In this document: piece after piece, positions 1-8,532 of the stretch
Layout of the letters: every line of letters starts with the position of its first letter
Numbering within the stretch: position 1 is the first letter of the stretch
Notes under the pieces: model-generated
Database searches by the model: none
What the model was told of the DNA's origin: nothing
What the model saw: only the letters and a program-made list of their open reading frames with translations
Translations under genes and position numbers: made by a program
Source of the DNA: Pseudoalteromonas luteoviolacea
Lineage (GTDB): Bacteria; Pseudomonadota; Gammaproteobacteria; Enterobacterales; Alteromonadaceae
Assembly: GCF_018100925.1 (NCBI RefSeq)
Contig: NZ_JAGJEH010000012.1
Coordinates: forward strand, 100,607 to 164,606
DNA: 64,000 nt
Reading direction: 5' to 3'

Positions 1-496
1 TCATCACGGTGAAACTGAAACAAAAGAGTGGTTGGTGGGTGTTAAAAATAACTTGGCACGCAAGCCCCAAGGTAATGACCGTGCACAAGTCAAAGCAGTG
101 AAGGAAGGACTGTGTGATGTTGCCCTAGGTAACAGCTACTACTTTGGCAAAATGATGACAGATGACAAACAAAAATCTTGGGCTGACTCTGTTTACATCA
201 ACTTTCCTAACCAAAAAAATCGCGGTTCTCACTTAAATGTGTCGGGTGTGGTCTTAACCAAGTATGCAAAAAATAAAGAAAATGCCTTGAAACTCATAGA
301 GTTTATGACGGACAATAAGGCTCAAAACATGTATGCATCGACGAATATGGAATATCCGGTTAAGCCGGGCGTCGAATTATCTAAAATGGTAGCTTCTTGG
401 GGAGCGTTTAAGGAAGACAGCTTGCCACTTGCTGAAATTAGTAAATACCGTCCATTAGCGCTTAAGCTAATCGATGAGGTAAAATTTGACCTTTAA
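1..496 (+). CDS. fbpA: Ferric iron ABC transporter, periplasmic iron-binding protein (3' part)
   Basis: This is the C-terminal part (about 164 residues) of a periplasmic Fe(III)-binding protein of the FbpA/FutA type. The reading frame is open from base 2, so the gene begins upstream of the window and is cut by the window edge; nothing suggests it is broken. The visible part contains the family's typical stretch around GNSYYFGKMM, where a tyrosine pair helps bind ferric iron, followed by a C-terminal lobe ending DEVKFDL. The stop codon overlaps the start of the permease gene (TAATG), so the two are translationally coupled. Its role in iron uptake rests on the family resemblance and on the permease and ATPase genes that follow. 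The exact iron ligands were not all checked because the N-terminal half is missing. Confidence 0.85.
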   Translation, partial: HHGETETKEWLVGVKNNLARKPQGNDRAQVKAVKEGLCDVALGNSYYFGKMMTDDKQKSWADSVYINFPNQKNRGSHLNVSGVVLTKYAKNKENALKLIEFMTDNKAQNMYASTNMEYPVKPGVELSKMVASWGAFKEDSLPLAEISKYRPLALKLIDEVKFDL

Positions 497-2127
497 TGCA
501 GCTAAAAAATAAACTGTCGAATTGGCAGATAACAGCGTGGGTGATAGGTATTTGCCTGTCCACCCCGCTGGCGTTTCTCATTTTTGAATCATTGCAAGGA
601 GAGTCGGAAGTATTCTCACACCTGTGGAATACAGTTCTGTGGGACTATATCAGCAACACTGTTTGGCTTATTGCCGGTGTGCTGCTGCTCAGTGCGCTGA
701 TCGCGCTGCCTCTTGGTTGGTTGACCGCTTATTGCCATTTTCCCGGCAAACGTATCTTCGAGTGGGCATTAATGCTGCCGCTTGCAATGCCGACCTATAT
801 TATCGCTTATGTCTATACTGATATGCTCGATTATGCAGGCCCTGTACAAATCTTTCTAAGAGACTTGTTTGGATGGTCAAGCCCCGACGACTATTGGTTT
901 TTTGATATACGTACCTTACCCGGTGCGATTGTCATGATAGCTTTAGTTCTTTACCCTTATTTGTATTTGATTTTTAAAACAGCTTTGAGAGAGCAATCTT
1001 TTAAACTAGTGCAAGCGAGTCAATTAATGGGGTTATCCCCATTTCAAAGCTTTTTAAAAGTCAGCTTACCTTTGTCTCGAGGAGCCATAGTTGCCGCGCT
1101 CGCGTTGATAAGTATGGAGACCATGGCAGACTTCGCTACGGTACACTACTTTGCTGTGAGCACGTTAACAACCGCTGTATATGATACTTGGCTTGGTTAT
1201 TATTCACTGACGGCTGCTGCGAAAATATCGGGCATTATGTTGCTGTTTTTGTTTGTAGCGTTGACCTTAGAAAAAATGAGCCGCAAAAGTAATGTGGTGC
1301 ATGAACGTCAAAGCAGTGTGAACGATACGAGTTTATACGAACTCAGCGGCAAAAGTGGGTGGCTGGCTACCACGTTTTGTAGTTTAGTTTTAATATTGGC
1401 GTTTTTTATTCCTGTAGGCGTACTGTTCTCTTATGCCATAGACTATTTCGATCAAGCTTGGAATGACGCGTTTTTTAATTATGCATGGCAAAGCCTAAAA
1501 ATTAGTTTTTATGTCAGTTGTATTGCTATTCTACTCAGTATTCTTGTGGTTTTTTATCAAAGAGTGGGTGACCAAAAATCAAAAGGTGTACCTGGGAAAG
1601 TTGCAAGTATGGGCTATGCCTTACCTGGCACTGTGTTGGCTATTGCCGTATTACTACCATTAACTTTGTTTGATGACTACCTAAACCAATGGTTTAGTGG
1701 TACGAGCTTTGAACCTGGTTTATTACTGAGCGGTACTATTTTTGCGATGGTATTTGCCTATGTGGTGCGTTTTTATGCGATTGCACATGGTGCTGTAGAG
1801 GCAAGTTTTGTTCGGATTAGTCCAAGCATCGATATGGCCAGTGCGTCGCTAGGTAAAAACAATTTACAAACACTTGGTCGTGTTCACATACCATTGCTTA
1901 AGCGAGGCATTTTAACGGCTGGGTTATTGGTCTTCATTGAGTGTATGAAAGAACTACCAGCGGCCCTGCTACTCAGGCCATTTAATTTTGAAACCTTAGC
2001 GACACATGTGTTTCAATTTGTCAGCGATGAGCAATTAGAACTCGCTTCTATTTCAGCGTTGTTTATTGTGCTGGTTGGATTAATCCCCCTTTATTTAGTG
2101 AACCGCTCAATGGAGCAACAAACATAA
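496..2127 (+). CDS. fbpB: Ferric iron ABC transporter, fused permease
   Basis: A 543-residue inner-membrane permease of the FbpB/SfuB type for ferric iron. It is two homologous permease halves fused into one chain (roughly residues 50-260 and 330-540), with about twelve hydrophobic segments. Each half carries an EAA-like cytoplasmic loop, the contact site for the ATPase: around ASQLMGLSPFQSF in the first half and ASASLGKNNLQTLGRVHIP in the second. The start ATG overlaps the stop of the binding-protein gene and its own stop overlaps the ATPase start (TAATG at both junctions), which indicates one operon with coupled translation. The length fits the family. Specificity for iron is inferred from homology and neighbours; thiamine or other metal transport is the less likely alternative. 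Confidence 0.9.
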   Translation: MQLKNKLSNWQITAWVIGICLSTPLAFLIFESLQGESEVFSHLWNTVLWDYISNTVWLIAGVLLLSALIALPLGWLTAYCHFPGKRIFEWALMLPLAMPTYIIAYVYTDMLDYAGPVQIFLRDLFGWSSPDDYWFFDIRTLPGAIVMIALVLYPYLYLIFKTALREQSFKLVQASQLMGLSPFQSFLKVSLPLSRGAIVAALALISMETMADFATVHYFAVSTLTTAVYDTWLGYYSLTAAAKISGIMLLFLFVALTLEKMSRKSNVVHERQSSVNDTSLYELSGKSGWLATTFCSLVLILAFFIPVGVLFSYAIDYFDQAWNDAFFNYAWQSLKISFYVSCIAILLSILVVFYQRVGDQKSKGVPGKVASMGYALPGTVLAIAVLLPLTLFDDYLNQWFSGTSFEPGLLLSGTIFAMVFAYVVRFYAIAHGAVEASFVRISPSIDMASASLGKNNLQTLGRVHIPLLKRGILTAGLLVFIECMKELPAALLLRPFNFETLATHVFQFVSDEQLELASISALFIVLVGLIPLYLVNRSMEQQT

Positions 2128-3158
2128 TGCACAGTCTTTCAATTGAATCATTGCAATATAGCTATGACGGACACGCCGTTATTGATAACCTTGACCTGCA
2201 AGTCAAAGAGAATGAAATTGTCTGTTTACTCGGTGCCAGTGGTTGCGGTAAAACCACCACTTTGAAGGCAATCGCGGGTTTGATCAGGCCGCAAAAAGGC
2301 GTGATCCGTATCGGTCAAAAGCAGGTTAATGGGGAAAGAGAGTTTGTCGCACCGCAGCATCGCAATGTAGGTATGATGTTTCAGGATTATGCGCTGTTCC
2401 CACACTTAACGGTTGCTCAAAACGTTGCGTTTGGTTTGAGTAAGTTAAGCCGAGCCGAAAAACAATCTCGTGTAGATGAGATGCTTGAGCTTGTTCACTT
2501 GGGAGAGTACGCAAAGCGATTTCCTCACGAACTCTCTGGTGGTCAACAGCAGCGTGTAGCGATAGCAAGAGCGTTGGCTTATAGGCCTAGCCTTTTACTG
2601 TTAGATGAGCCTTTTTCTAACATAGATGCGCAAGTCCGGTTTCAGTTGATAAGCGATATACGGAGCATTATCAAAGATCAAAAAGTATCAGCGATTTTTG
2701 TCAGTCACTCCAAAGATGAAGCTTTTGCTTTTTCTGACCGCCTTGCGATTATGCACCAAGGTAAAATCGCGCAGTTAGGTTGTCCAACCGAGCTATTTCA
2801 ACAACCGAAAAATCAGACTGTGGCAGAGTTTTTAGGGCGAGGAATATACTTGGACGCGACACATTCTGGAAATGGTTCTTTCCAAACGCAATTCGGACTG
2901 GTCGACTCTTTAACACAACAACAAAATGACCAAAATAAAGGGAAAATCTTTGTTAGACCGAGTCATATTGAATTGTACAATACCGACAGTGGCGAGATAA
3001 AAGTAAATCAAGAGAGGTTTGTAGGTACAGAGTATTTATACGCCATCGAGCTTCAAGGTCAGCAGTTGGAAATTGCTAAACCAGCTGACAATCCTTTAGA
3101 TTTGTCTAAACCTATCTCTTTAAAAATTAAGCCTCATGCGGTAAATTTCTTTTCTTAG
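2127..3158 (+). CDS. fbpC: Ferric iron ABC transporter, ATP-binding protein
   Basis: A 343-residue ABC ATPase that powers the ferric-iron permease from the cytoplasmic side. The nucleotide-binding domain holds a Walker A motif (GASGCGKTT, residues 36-44), a Q-loop (FQDY), the signature LSGGQ (136-140) and Walker B LLLLDEP (156-162), followed by a switch histidine in FVSHSKDEA. Residues from about 275 to the end form a TOBE-like C-terminal domain (FVRPSHIEL), typical of FbpC/PotA-type ATPases. The start overlaps the permease stop. The DyP-like gene begins 24 bases after the stop and may be co-transcribed. I saw no obvious Fur box, but the operon promoter lies outside the window. Confidence 0.9.
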   Translation: MHSLSIESLQYSYDGHAVIDNLDLQVKENEIVCLLGASGCGKTTTLKAIAGLIRPQKGVIRIGQKQVNGEREFVAPQHRNVGMMFQDYALFPHLTVAQNVAFGLSKLSRAEKQSRVDEMLELVHLGEYAKRFPHELSGGQQQRVAIARALAYRPSLLLLDEPFSNIDAQVRFQLISDIRSIIKDQKVSAIFVSHSKDEAFAFSDRLAIMHQGKIAQLGCPTELFQQPKNQTVAEFLGRGIYLDATHSGNGSFQTQFGLVDSLTQQQNDQNKGKIFVRPSHIELYNTDSGEIKVNQERFVGTEYLYAIELQGQQLEIAKPADNPLDLSKPISLKIKPHAVNFFS

Positions 3159-3182
3159 AACGAATAACGATAGGGAAAAGGT

Positions 3183-4112
3183 ATGGCCCAGCCGCAATCG
3201 GGGATCTGTGCAGAAGCAAACTTGCATGGCTTACACTTATTCTTCAATGTACTTGAAGGGCAAGATGAAGCTGTGCGAGAGGCGCTTGCTCAGGCAGGGC
3301 GACTCCAAGATGAGTTGAGCGACAGGTTTTCAGAGTCTATGCTTAGCAGTTTTGTTGCGATTGGCGCTCAGTATTGGCCGCATATATATCCTGAGTTTAT
3401 TCCGCCTGAGTTAAAGAGTTTTCCACATATTAAGTCCGCAGATCACCTAATTCATAGTCAGCCATTTGATCTGCTTTATGTGATCCGTTCTGATAGAGAA
3501 GATGTAAATCATTTATTTGCTCAAAGTGTATTACACATGCTTTCAGGTAGTGTAGAGCTTGTTGCGCATGTCCGAGGCTTCCGCTTTTTAGATGGCCGTA
3601 ACTTCAATGGTTTTATTTACGCCAGTGAGTCGCCTCATGGCCGCTTCAAACGCAAAGTGGCTTTAGTTGATAACCCTAATGGCTTAGATCATCAAGGTAG
3701 TTATATCCATATTCAAAGAGTTAAGTTCGATTTGGCTCGATGGCAGCAACTAGCGATTACTGAGCAAGAAGCATTGATGGGGCGTACGCGTCTAGACAAT
3801 AATTTAATTGAACCTCGAGTTGCATTTAGTCACGCAAGTCGCGCTGAGCTTAAAGATGCACAAGGTCTCGTACTGTTGCTTGATCAAAGTATGCCATTTG
3901 GTGATGTGTTTGAGCAGGGAAGTATCAATCTAAGTTGTGCAGCTCACGGCAACGCATTTGAAACAGTATTGATGAGTCGATTTGGCTTATTGTCGGGGCA
4001 TGATTGTTACGATCCACTGTTGGATTACTCGGAAGCGGATATGGGGGCGTCTTTCTTTGCACCATCTTTGCAGTTTTTAACTGAGATGGCGCAAATCATG
4101 AGTGGAGACTAG
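3183..4112 (+). CDS. DyP-type peroxidase family protein, distal active-site residues replaced
   Basis: A 309-residue homologue of the heme peroxidase YfeX (DyP family). It aligns along its whole length: GFRFLDGRNFNGF, SYIHIQRV, a proximal heme-ligand candidate His217 in AFSHASR, and QSMPFG. Family members use a distal Asp in a GxxDG motif and a distal Arg. Here the GxxDG stretch reads GFIYA (143-147), placing Tyr146 at the Asp position, and the Arg position is Asp234. Heme binding may persist but ordinary peroxide cleavage looks unlikely. There is no signal peptide, so it should be cytoplasmic. It starts 24 bases after fbpC behind an AGGG-type ribosome site, so a link with iron or heme handling is plausible. 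The gene is intact; the changes are substitutions and not a frameshift. Confidence 0.8.
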   Translation: MAQPQSGICAEANLHGLHLFFNVLEGQDEAVREALAQAGRLQDELSDRFSESMLSSFVAIGAQYWPHIYPEFIPPELKSFPHIKSADHLIHSQPFDLLYVIRSDREDVNHLFAQSVLHMLSGSVELVAHVRGFRFLDGRNFNGFIYASESPHGRFKRKVALVDNPNGLDHQGSYIHIQRVKFDLARWQQLAITEQEALMGRTRLDNNLIEPRVAFSHASRAELKDAQGLVLLLDQSMPFGDVFEQGSINLSCAAHGNAFETVLMSRFGLLSGHDCYDPLLDYSEADMGASFFAPSLQFLTEMAQIMSGD

Positions 4113-4115
4113 GTT

Positions 4116-4583
4116 TTATACATTATCGAATAAGGTTTTTACTTTTTCTAATGTTGCATCTATCTCAGAGACTTTCGCAGGCGCAATAAAAATTGTGTCG
4201 TCGCCAGCAATAGTGCCTAGGACACCGTCTGCACTGCCTAAAGAGTCTAGCAAGCGAGCGATTAGCTGAGCAGCACCAGGACTAGTTCTGATAATGATCA
4301 TCATTTCATTGTGCATGATGTCAATGACGAGCTGTCGCAGGGGACTCTTCGCTGTGGGTACACCCATTTCAGCTGGTAGGCAATAAACCATTTCTTGTTT
4401 AGCATTTCTTGTTCGGACAGCACCAAATTTACTCAGCATTCTAGACACTTTACTTTGACTGATATTGTCAAAGCCTTGGTCTTTTAGCGCATCAACGATT
4501 TCGCCTTGAGAACCGAAATTTTCCTCTCTTAAAAGTGCTTTAAAGGCTTTCACTAAGGCTTCTTGTTTGTCTTGCGCTTGCAT
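4116..4583 (-). CDS. argR: Arginine repressor ArgR
   Basis: A transcriptional repressor (155 residues) of arginine biosynthesis that acts as a hexamer with arginine as corepressor. The N-terminal winged helix carries the ISQSKVSRMLSKFGAVR recognition region (41-57), and the C-terminal domain carries the GDDT arginine-binding motif (127-130). I chose the ATG at 4583 because GAAGAG lies six bases upstream and the protein then begins MQAQDKQE like other ArgR proteins; ATGs at 4589 and 4625 are possible but poorer. The gene is divergent from mdh, as in E. coli and Vibrio, and converges on the DyP-like gene with only three bases between the stops. I could not find a convincing ARG box in the shared upstream region. 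Confidence 0.95.
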   Translation of the reverse strand: MQAQDKQEALVKAFKALLREENFGSQGEIVDALKDQGFDNISQSKVSRMLSKFGAVRTRNAKQEMVYCLPAEMGVPTAKSPLRQLVIDIMHNEMMIIIRTSPGAAQLIARLLDSLGSADGVLGTIAGDDTIFIAPAKVSEIDATLEKVKTLFDNV

Positions 4584-4824
4584 ATACATCTCTTCTTTCA
4601 ATTTTGGTTGCCCGATTTTACACAAATCATCTCAGTTACCCAAATTTTAACGCTGGAGTTATTTTCATGGAGTATCGTAAAGACAAATTGCAAAAAGTTG
4701 TCTCTTGTTTACAACTATAGTCGAAAAAATCTCGAAAATAATGCGGATTAATTTGTCTTTACTCGCGCTTTTCATTATCTTTACTGCACACTAAATTCTT
4801 ACCTTCAATATATGGAGAATTATA

Positions 4825-5760
4825 ATGAAAGTTGCTGTATTAGGTGCCGCTGGTGGTATCGGTCAAGCGTTGTCACTTCTGCTTAAAAACGGTTTACCTG
4901 CGGGCTCTGAGCTAGCACTATATGATGTTGCACCAGTTGTTCCTGGTGTTGCCGTTGATCTTTCTCACATCCCAACAGCTGTTAATGTAGCTGGCTACGG
5001 AAAAGACGATTTAGACCCAGCACTAGCTGGTGCTGATATTGTATTGATCCCTGCTGGTATGCCACGTAAGCCAGGCATGGACCGTGCGGATCTATTCAAT
5101 GTAAACGCGAGTATCGTTAGAACTCTAGCTGAAGGTATCGTAAAGAACTGTCCTAAAGCGTTCGTTGGCATCATCACAAACCCTGTAAACGGCACTGTAC
5201 CAATCGTACGTGAAGTGTTCAAGAAAGCGGGTACATATGATGCTGCGCGCGTCTTCGGTGTAACAACACTTGACGTTATCCGTGCTGAAACTTTCATCGC
5301 TGAGCTAAAAGGCCTAGACGTATCAGAAGTTAAAGTACCAGTTATCGGTGGTCACTCAGGCACGACTATCCTACCTCTACTTTCTCAAGTTGAAGGTGTG
5401 GAATTCACTGATGAAGAAGTTGCTTCTCTTACTAAACGTATTCAAAACGCTGGTACAGAAGTGGTTGAAGCTAAAGCGGGCGGTGGTTCTGCAACGCTTT
5501 CAATGGGTGCTGCCGCAGCACGTTTTTGTTTCTCACTTGTTAAAGGTTTACAAGGCGAAGAAAACGTATTTGAGTACGCTTATGTTGAAGGTAACACTGG
5601 CGACGCTGAGTTCTTCGCACAGCCAATTCGTTTAGGTAAAAACGGTGTTGAAGAGCTACTACCTTACGGTGAGCTAAGCGCATTTGAGCAAAAAGCAAAA
5701 GACGACATGCTTGCTACTCTTGAAAAAGACATCAAAGAAGGTGTTGATTTCATGGCTTAA
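4825..5760 (+). CDS. mdh: Malate dehydrogenase
   Basis: NAD-dependent malate dehydrogenase (311 residues), which interconverts malate and oxaloacetate in the TCA cycle in the cytoplasm. The nucleotide-binding loop GAAGGIG lies at 7-13. The substrate arginines Arg81 and Arg87 sit in RKPGMDR, Arg153 and Asp150 in TTLDVIR, and the catalytic His177 in GGHSGTT, all at the numbering expected for the E. coli-type enzyme. A GGAG ribosome site lies upstream of the ATG. The codon use looks that of a highly expressed gene (many GTA, CGT and AAC codons). A strong hairpin terminator follows 25 bases after the stop. Confidence 0.98.
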   Translation: MKVAVLGAAGGIGQALSLLLKNGLPAGSELALYDVAPVVPGVAVDLSHIPTAVNVAGYGKDDLDPALAGADIVLIPAGMPRKPGMDRADLFNVNASIVRTLAEGIVKNCPKAFVGIITNPVNGTVPIVREVFKKAGTYDAARVFGVTTLDVIRAETFIAELKGLDVSEVKVPVIGGHSGTTILPLLSQVEGVEFTDEEVASLTKRIQNAGTEVVEAKAGGGSATLSMGAAAARFCFSLVKGLQGEENVFEYAYVEGNTGDAEFFAQPIRLGKNGVEELLPYGELSAFEQKAKDDMLATLEKDIKEGVDFMA

Positions 5761-5783
5761 TGCCAAGTTGTCATACTGATTAT

Positions 5784-5811
5784 AAAAAGCTGCTTAATAA
5801 GCAGCTTTTTT
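5784..5811 (+). terminator. Rho-independent terminator of mdh
   Basis: A hairpin with arms AAAAGCTGCT and AGCAGCTTTT around a short AT loop, followed by a T-run, lies 25 bases after the mdh stop codon. Confidence 0.9.
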
Positions 5812-5860
5812 GTTTTTGGTGAGCAGGAGTGATCTTATCAAGAGGTTCCTTAAGCAACCA

Positions 5861-5887
5861 AAAAAACCGGCAAGTTGCCGGTTTTTC
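5861..5887 (-). terminator. Terminator of serA (bidirectional)
   Basis: The stem AAAAACCGGC / GCCGGTTTTT has a five-base loop and A/T runs on both sides. It sits 20 bases beyond the serA stop on the minus strand and can also stop read-through from mdh. Confidence 0.88.
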
Positions 5888-5906
5888 TTTGATTAAATAT
5901 GGATAT

Positions 5907-7136
5907 TTAGTGCAGGATACGTGCTCTTATGGTGCCTTCAACAGCACTGAGTTCTTTCAAAGCAACTTCAGAATGGTCACTATCAACATCAATAACAACG
6001 TAACCTATACAGTCATCTGTTTGCAGGTATTGCGCAGCGATATTTATACCGTGTTGCGCAAACGCTTGGTTGATTTGAGTCAGTACGCCAGGTCTGTTTT
6101 CATGAACATGTAACAAGCGGCTGCGATTTGACAGCTCAGGCAGGGATACTTCAGGAAAGTTCACCGCGGTAACTGTCGAGCCGTTGTCAGAATATTTAGT
6201 CAGCTTTCCAGCAACTTCAATACCGATATTCTCTTGGGCTTCTTGTGTTGAACCACCAACATGCGGCGTAAGGATTACATTATCAAACTCCCTGAGAGGA
6301 GAGGTGAACTCTTCATCGTTTGATTTAGGCTCTACAGGAAAAACATCGATGGCAGCGCCCGCTAGTTTTTCATGTTGCAGCGCCTCTGCCAGCGCGTCAA
6401 TATCTACGACGGTTCCGCGCGACGCATTGATTAAAATAGCCCCTTGCTTCATGACTTCAATTTCAGCCATGCCAATGAGATTTTTAGTCTGTGGAGTTTC
6501 TGGGACATGTAAACTGATCACGTCAGCACGTTGTAATAGCTGAGTTAAGTTTTGCACTTGTTGTGCGTTACCTAGTGTGAGCTTATCCTCGATGTCATAA
6601 AACTCTACTTTCATGCCAATATTTTCAGCCATGATCCCCAACTGAGTGCCGATATGGCCGTAACCAATGATGCCTAAGGTTTTACCTCGTGCTTCAAATG
6701 AGCCAATGGCTGATTTAAACCACTGGCCTCGGTGCGCCATGGCATTTCGTTTTGGAATACCGCGAAGTAGTAACAGAATTTCACCTAACACTAACTCTGC
6801 AACTGAACGAGTATTTGAGAACGGGGCATTAAAGACCGCAATACCAAGCCGTTTAGCGGCTTCCAAGTTCACTTGATTGGTGCCAATGCAAAAACACCCC
6901 ACGGCAACAAGCTTCTCAGCGGCATTTAGGACTGCTTCACTTAAGTGCGTTCGCGAGCGTATACCGACAAAATGAACATGCTTAATACGCTCAATTAATT
7001 CACTTTCAGGTAACGATGTCTTAAGGTATTCGATATTGCTATACCCATTGCGCTTCAAAGTTTCAACCGCACTTTGATGCACGCCTTCTAACAATAAAAT
7101 TTTAATCTTATCTTTGGACAAAGATACCTTACTCAT
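5907..7136 (-). CDS. serA: D-3-phosphoglycerate dehydrogenase
   Basis: First enzyme of serine biosynthesis (409 residues): oxidises 3-phosphoglycerate to 3-phosphohydroxypyruvate with NAD. The N-terminal substrate domain is interrupted by a Rossmann fold with GIIGYGHIGTQLG (around 157-169). The catalytic region includes INASRGTVVDIDAL and the catalytic histidine in ILTPHVGGSTQEAQ. Residues from about 335 to the end form an ACT domain (LHVHENRPGVLTQIN), the site of serine feedback inhibition. The length equals that of the E. coli type. It lies directly downstream of rpiA with a 12-base gap, as in related genomes, so the two are probably co-transcribed. Confidence 0.97.
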   Translation of the reverse strand: MSKVSLSKDKIKILLLEGVHQSAVETLKRNGYSNIEYLKTSLPESELIERIKHVHFVGIRSRTHLSEAVLNAAEKLVAVGCFCIGTNQVNLEAAKRLGIAVFNAPFSNTRSVAELVLGEILLLLRGIPKRNAMAHRGQWFKSAIGSFEARGKTLGIIGYGHIGTQLGIMAENIGMKVEFYDIEDKLTLGNAQQVQNLTQLLQRADVISLHVPETPQTKNLIGMAEIEVMKQGAILINASRGTVVDIDALAEALQHEKLAGAAIDVFPVEPKSNDEEFTSPLREFDNVILTPHVGGSTQEAQENIGIEVAGKLTKYSDNGSTVTAVNFPEVSLPELSNRSRLLHVHENRPGVLTQINQAFAQHGINIAAQYLQTDDCIGYVVIDVDSDHSEVALKELSAVEGTIRARILH

Positions 7137-7148
7137 GACTCATTCCTA

Positions 7149-7802
7149 TTACCTAGTTTGTGGACCTTGTGGTGTCCCTGTAATTACGATGTTTGCTCCC
7201 CTATGGGCAAATAGTCCATTTGTGACAACACCGACGATTTGGTTAATTTGTTCTTCAAGTGCTTTTGGATCTGTAATATTCAATCCGTGAACATCTAAAA
7301 TGACGTTGCCGTTATCTGTGATCACACCTTGGCGGTAGACAGGATCTCCACCAAGTTTAAGAAGTTCTCTGGCTACATAGCTACGCGCCATTGGAATAAC
7401 TTCAACAGGCAGTGGAAAACTGCCTAATGTGTCGACATGTTTGCTTTCGTCGACGATACAAACAAACTTGTCAGCAACAGCTGCAACGATTTTTTCACGA
7501 GTTAATGCCGCGCCGCCACCTTTAATCATATGACCTTGCTCGTTAATCTCATCGGCACCATCAACATAGACGTCAAGTTGGGCTACATCATTTAATTCAA
7601 ATACTTCAATACCGAGTGCTTTGAGCTTTTCAGTAGAAGCTTCTGAACTAGAGACAGCACCTTTTATTTCATCTTTGATGCTTCCCAGTGCGTCTATAAA
7701 ATGATTAACCGTGGAGCCTGTGCCTACACCAACAATTGTATTTTCTTGTACATGTTCAAGGGCTGCCCACGCGGCTGCTTTTTTCATTTCATCTTGTGTC
7801 AT
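7149..7802 (-). CDS. rpiA: Ribose-5-phosphate isomerase A
   Basis: Interconverts ribose 5-phosphate and ribulose 5-phosphate in the pentose phosphate pathway (217 residues, cytoplasmic). Family motifs are GVGTGSTVNHFIDAL near residue 25, DVYVDGADEI near 80 and GGGAALTREK near 95, which hold the acidic active-site residues and the catalytic Lys. The end, VITGTPQGPQTR, is close to that of other RpiA proteins. serA follows 12 bases downstream. The 109 bases before the gene separate it from ygfA and probably hold its promoter. Confidence 0.97.
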   Translation of the reverse strand: MTQDEMKKAAAWAALEHVQENTIVGVGTGSTVNHFIDALGSIKDEIKGAVSSSEASTEKLKALGIEVFELNDVAQLDVYVDGADEINEQGHMIKGGGAALTREKIVAAVADKFVCIVDESKHVDTLGSFPLPVEVIPMARSYVARELLKLGGDPVYRQGVITDNGNVILDVHGLNITDPKALEEQINQIVGVVTNGLFAHRGANIVITGTPQGPQTR

Positions 7803-7911
7803 AACGTAATCACTTTGTTGTCTTTAATTAAGCTGAGATTATACGCTTAAACACTCGAGTTGTATGATTATAAATTGCATACAGAGCACTATTTTTAGCA
7901 ACGGCAGTAAA

Positions 7912-8532
7912 TCAGCCCCATTGGTAATATTGAGTTGGCGTCAATATCTCAGGAAGAGGAACGTCCCAAGCTTCAATTGGTAATTGACTGACCTTTTGGC
8001 AATCATGAGCAAGTCCAATTAAACGAGGTTTTGTCCAACCTTGGTTATAATATGTTGCCAAGGTTCTATCGTAATAACCGCCACCCATACCTAACCTGTT
8101 TCCTTGTTCGTCAAATGCAACTAATGGCATAAGTAAGAAATCAAGTTGATCAATTGGGCAAATTTCACTGCAATTCAATTTAGGTTCTAAGATAGCATAG
8201 CGGTTTTGAGTCATGGTTGAGTTTTTTTCATACCTTTGGAACAGCAAAGTTTTGCCGCTAAAAGGGTGTATAACGGGTAAAAATACTGCGATATTTTTAT
8301 CCCAAAGTGATTGAATTAAAAGGTTTGTTTCAAGCTCTCCGTCATTTGAAAGGTAGACCCCAATAGCGGTGTTTTTTGCAGGGTTTATGTGTTGAAAAAA
8401 ATTAATATTTAGAGAGGATTCAGCTTGAGTTTGAAAATTTTCATCTAAAGATTTTCTTCGTTTACGTACTTCAATTCGAATATTTTTTCTCAACTCCGAA
8501 CTTTTTATATTTGAACTTGAATTTTTTTGCAT
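7912..8532 (-). CDS. ygfA: 5-formyltetrahydrofolate cyclo-ligase
   Basis: Converts 5-formyl-THF to 5,10-methenyl-THF with ATP, recycling the folate storage form (206 residues). Diagnostic motifs are the basic N-terminal RKRRKSL and the C-terminal GMGGGYYDRTLA loop; PLVAFDEQGNRLG precedes it. The start ATG overlaps the stop of the upstream gene (TAATG), so translation is coupled. In many gammaproteobacteria the 6S RNA gene precedes ygfA; here a coding gene takes that place. The sequence is AT-rich at the N-terminus but intact. Confidence 0.93.
   Translation of the reverse strand: MQKNSSSNIKSSELRKNIRIEVRKRRKSLDENFQTQAESSLNINFFQHINPAKNTAIGVYLSNDGELETNLLIQSLWDKNIAVFLPVIHPFSGKTLLFQRYEKNSTMTQNRYAILEPKLNCSEICPIDQLDFLLMPLVAFDEQGNRLGMGGGYYDRTLATYYNQGWTKPRLIGLAHDCQKVSQLPIEAWDVPLPEILTPTQYYQWG

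Noticed and set aside
1..496. Truncated iron-binding protein as a pseudogene
   Set aside because: The frame is open to the window edge; it is cut by the window and not by mutation.
4626..4824. ARG boxes between argR and mdh
   Set aside because: I searched by eye for the TGNATWWWWATNCA-type palindrome and found no convincing match.
5348..5635. Long alternative-frame reading frame inside mdh
   Set aside because: It lies wholly inside an unambiguous gene and its translation shows no family resemblance; similar shadow frames inside nqrF, pyrB, cobQ and recJ were dropped for the same reason.
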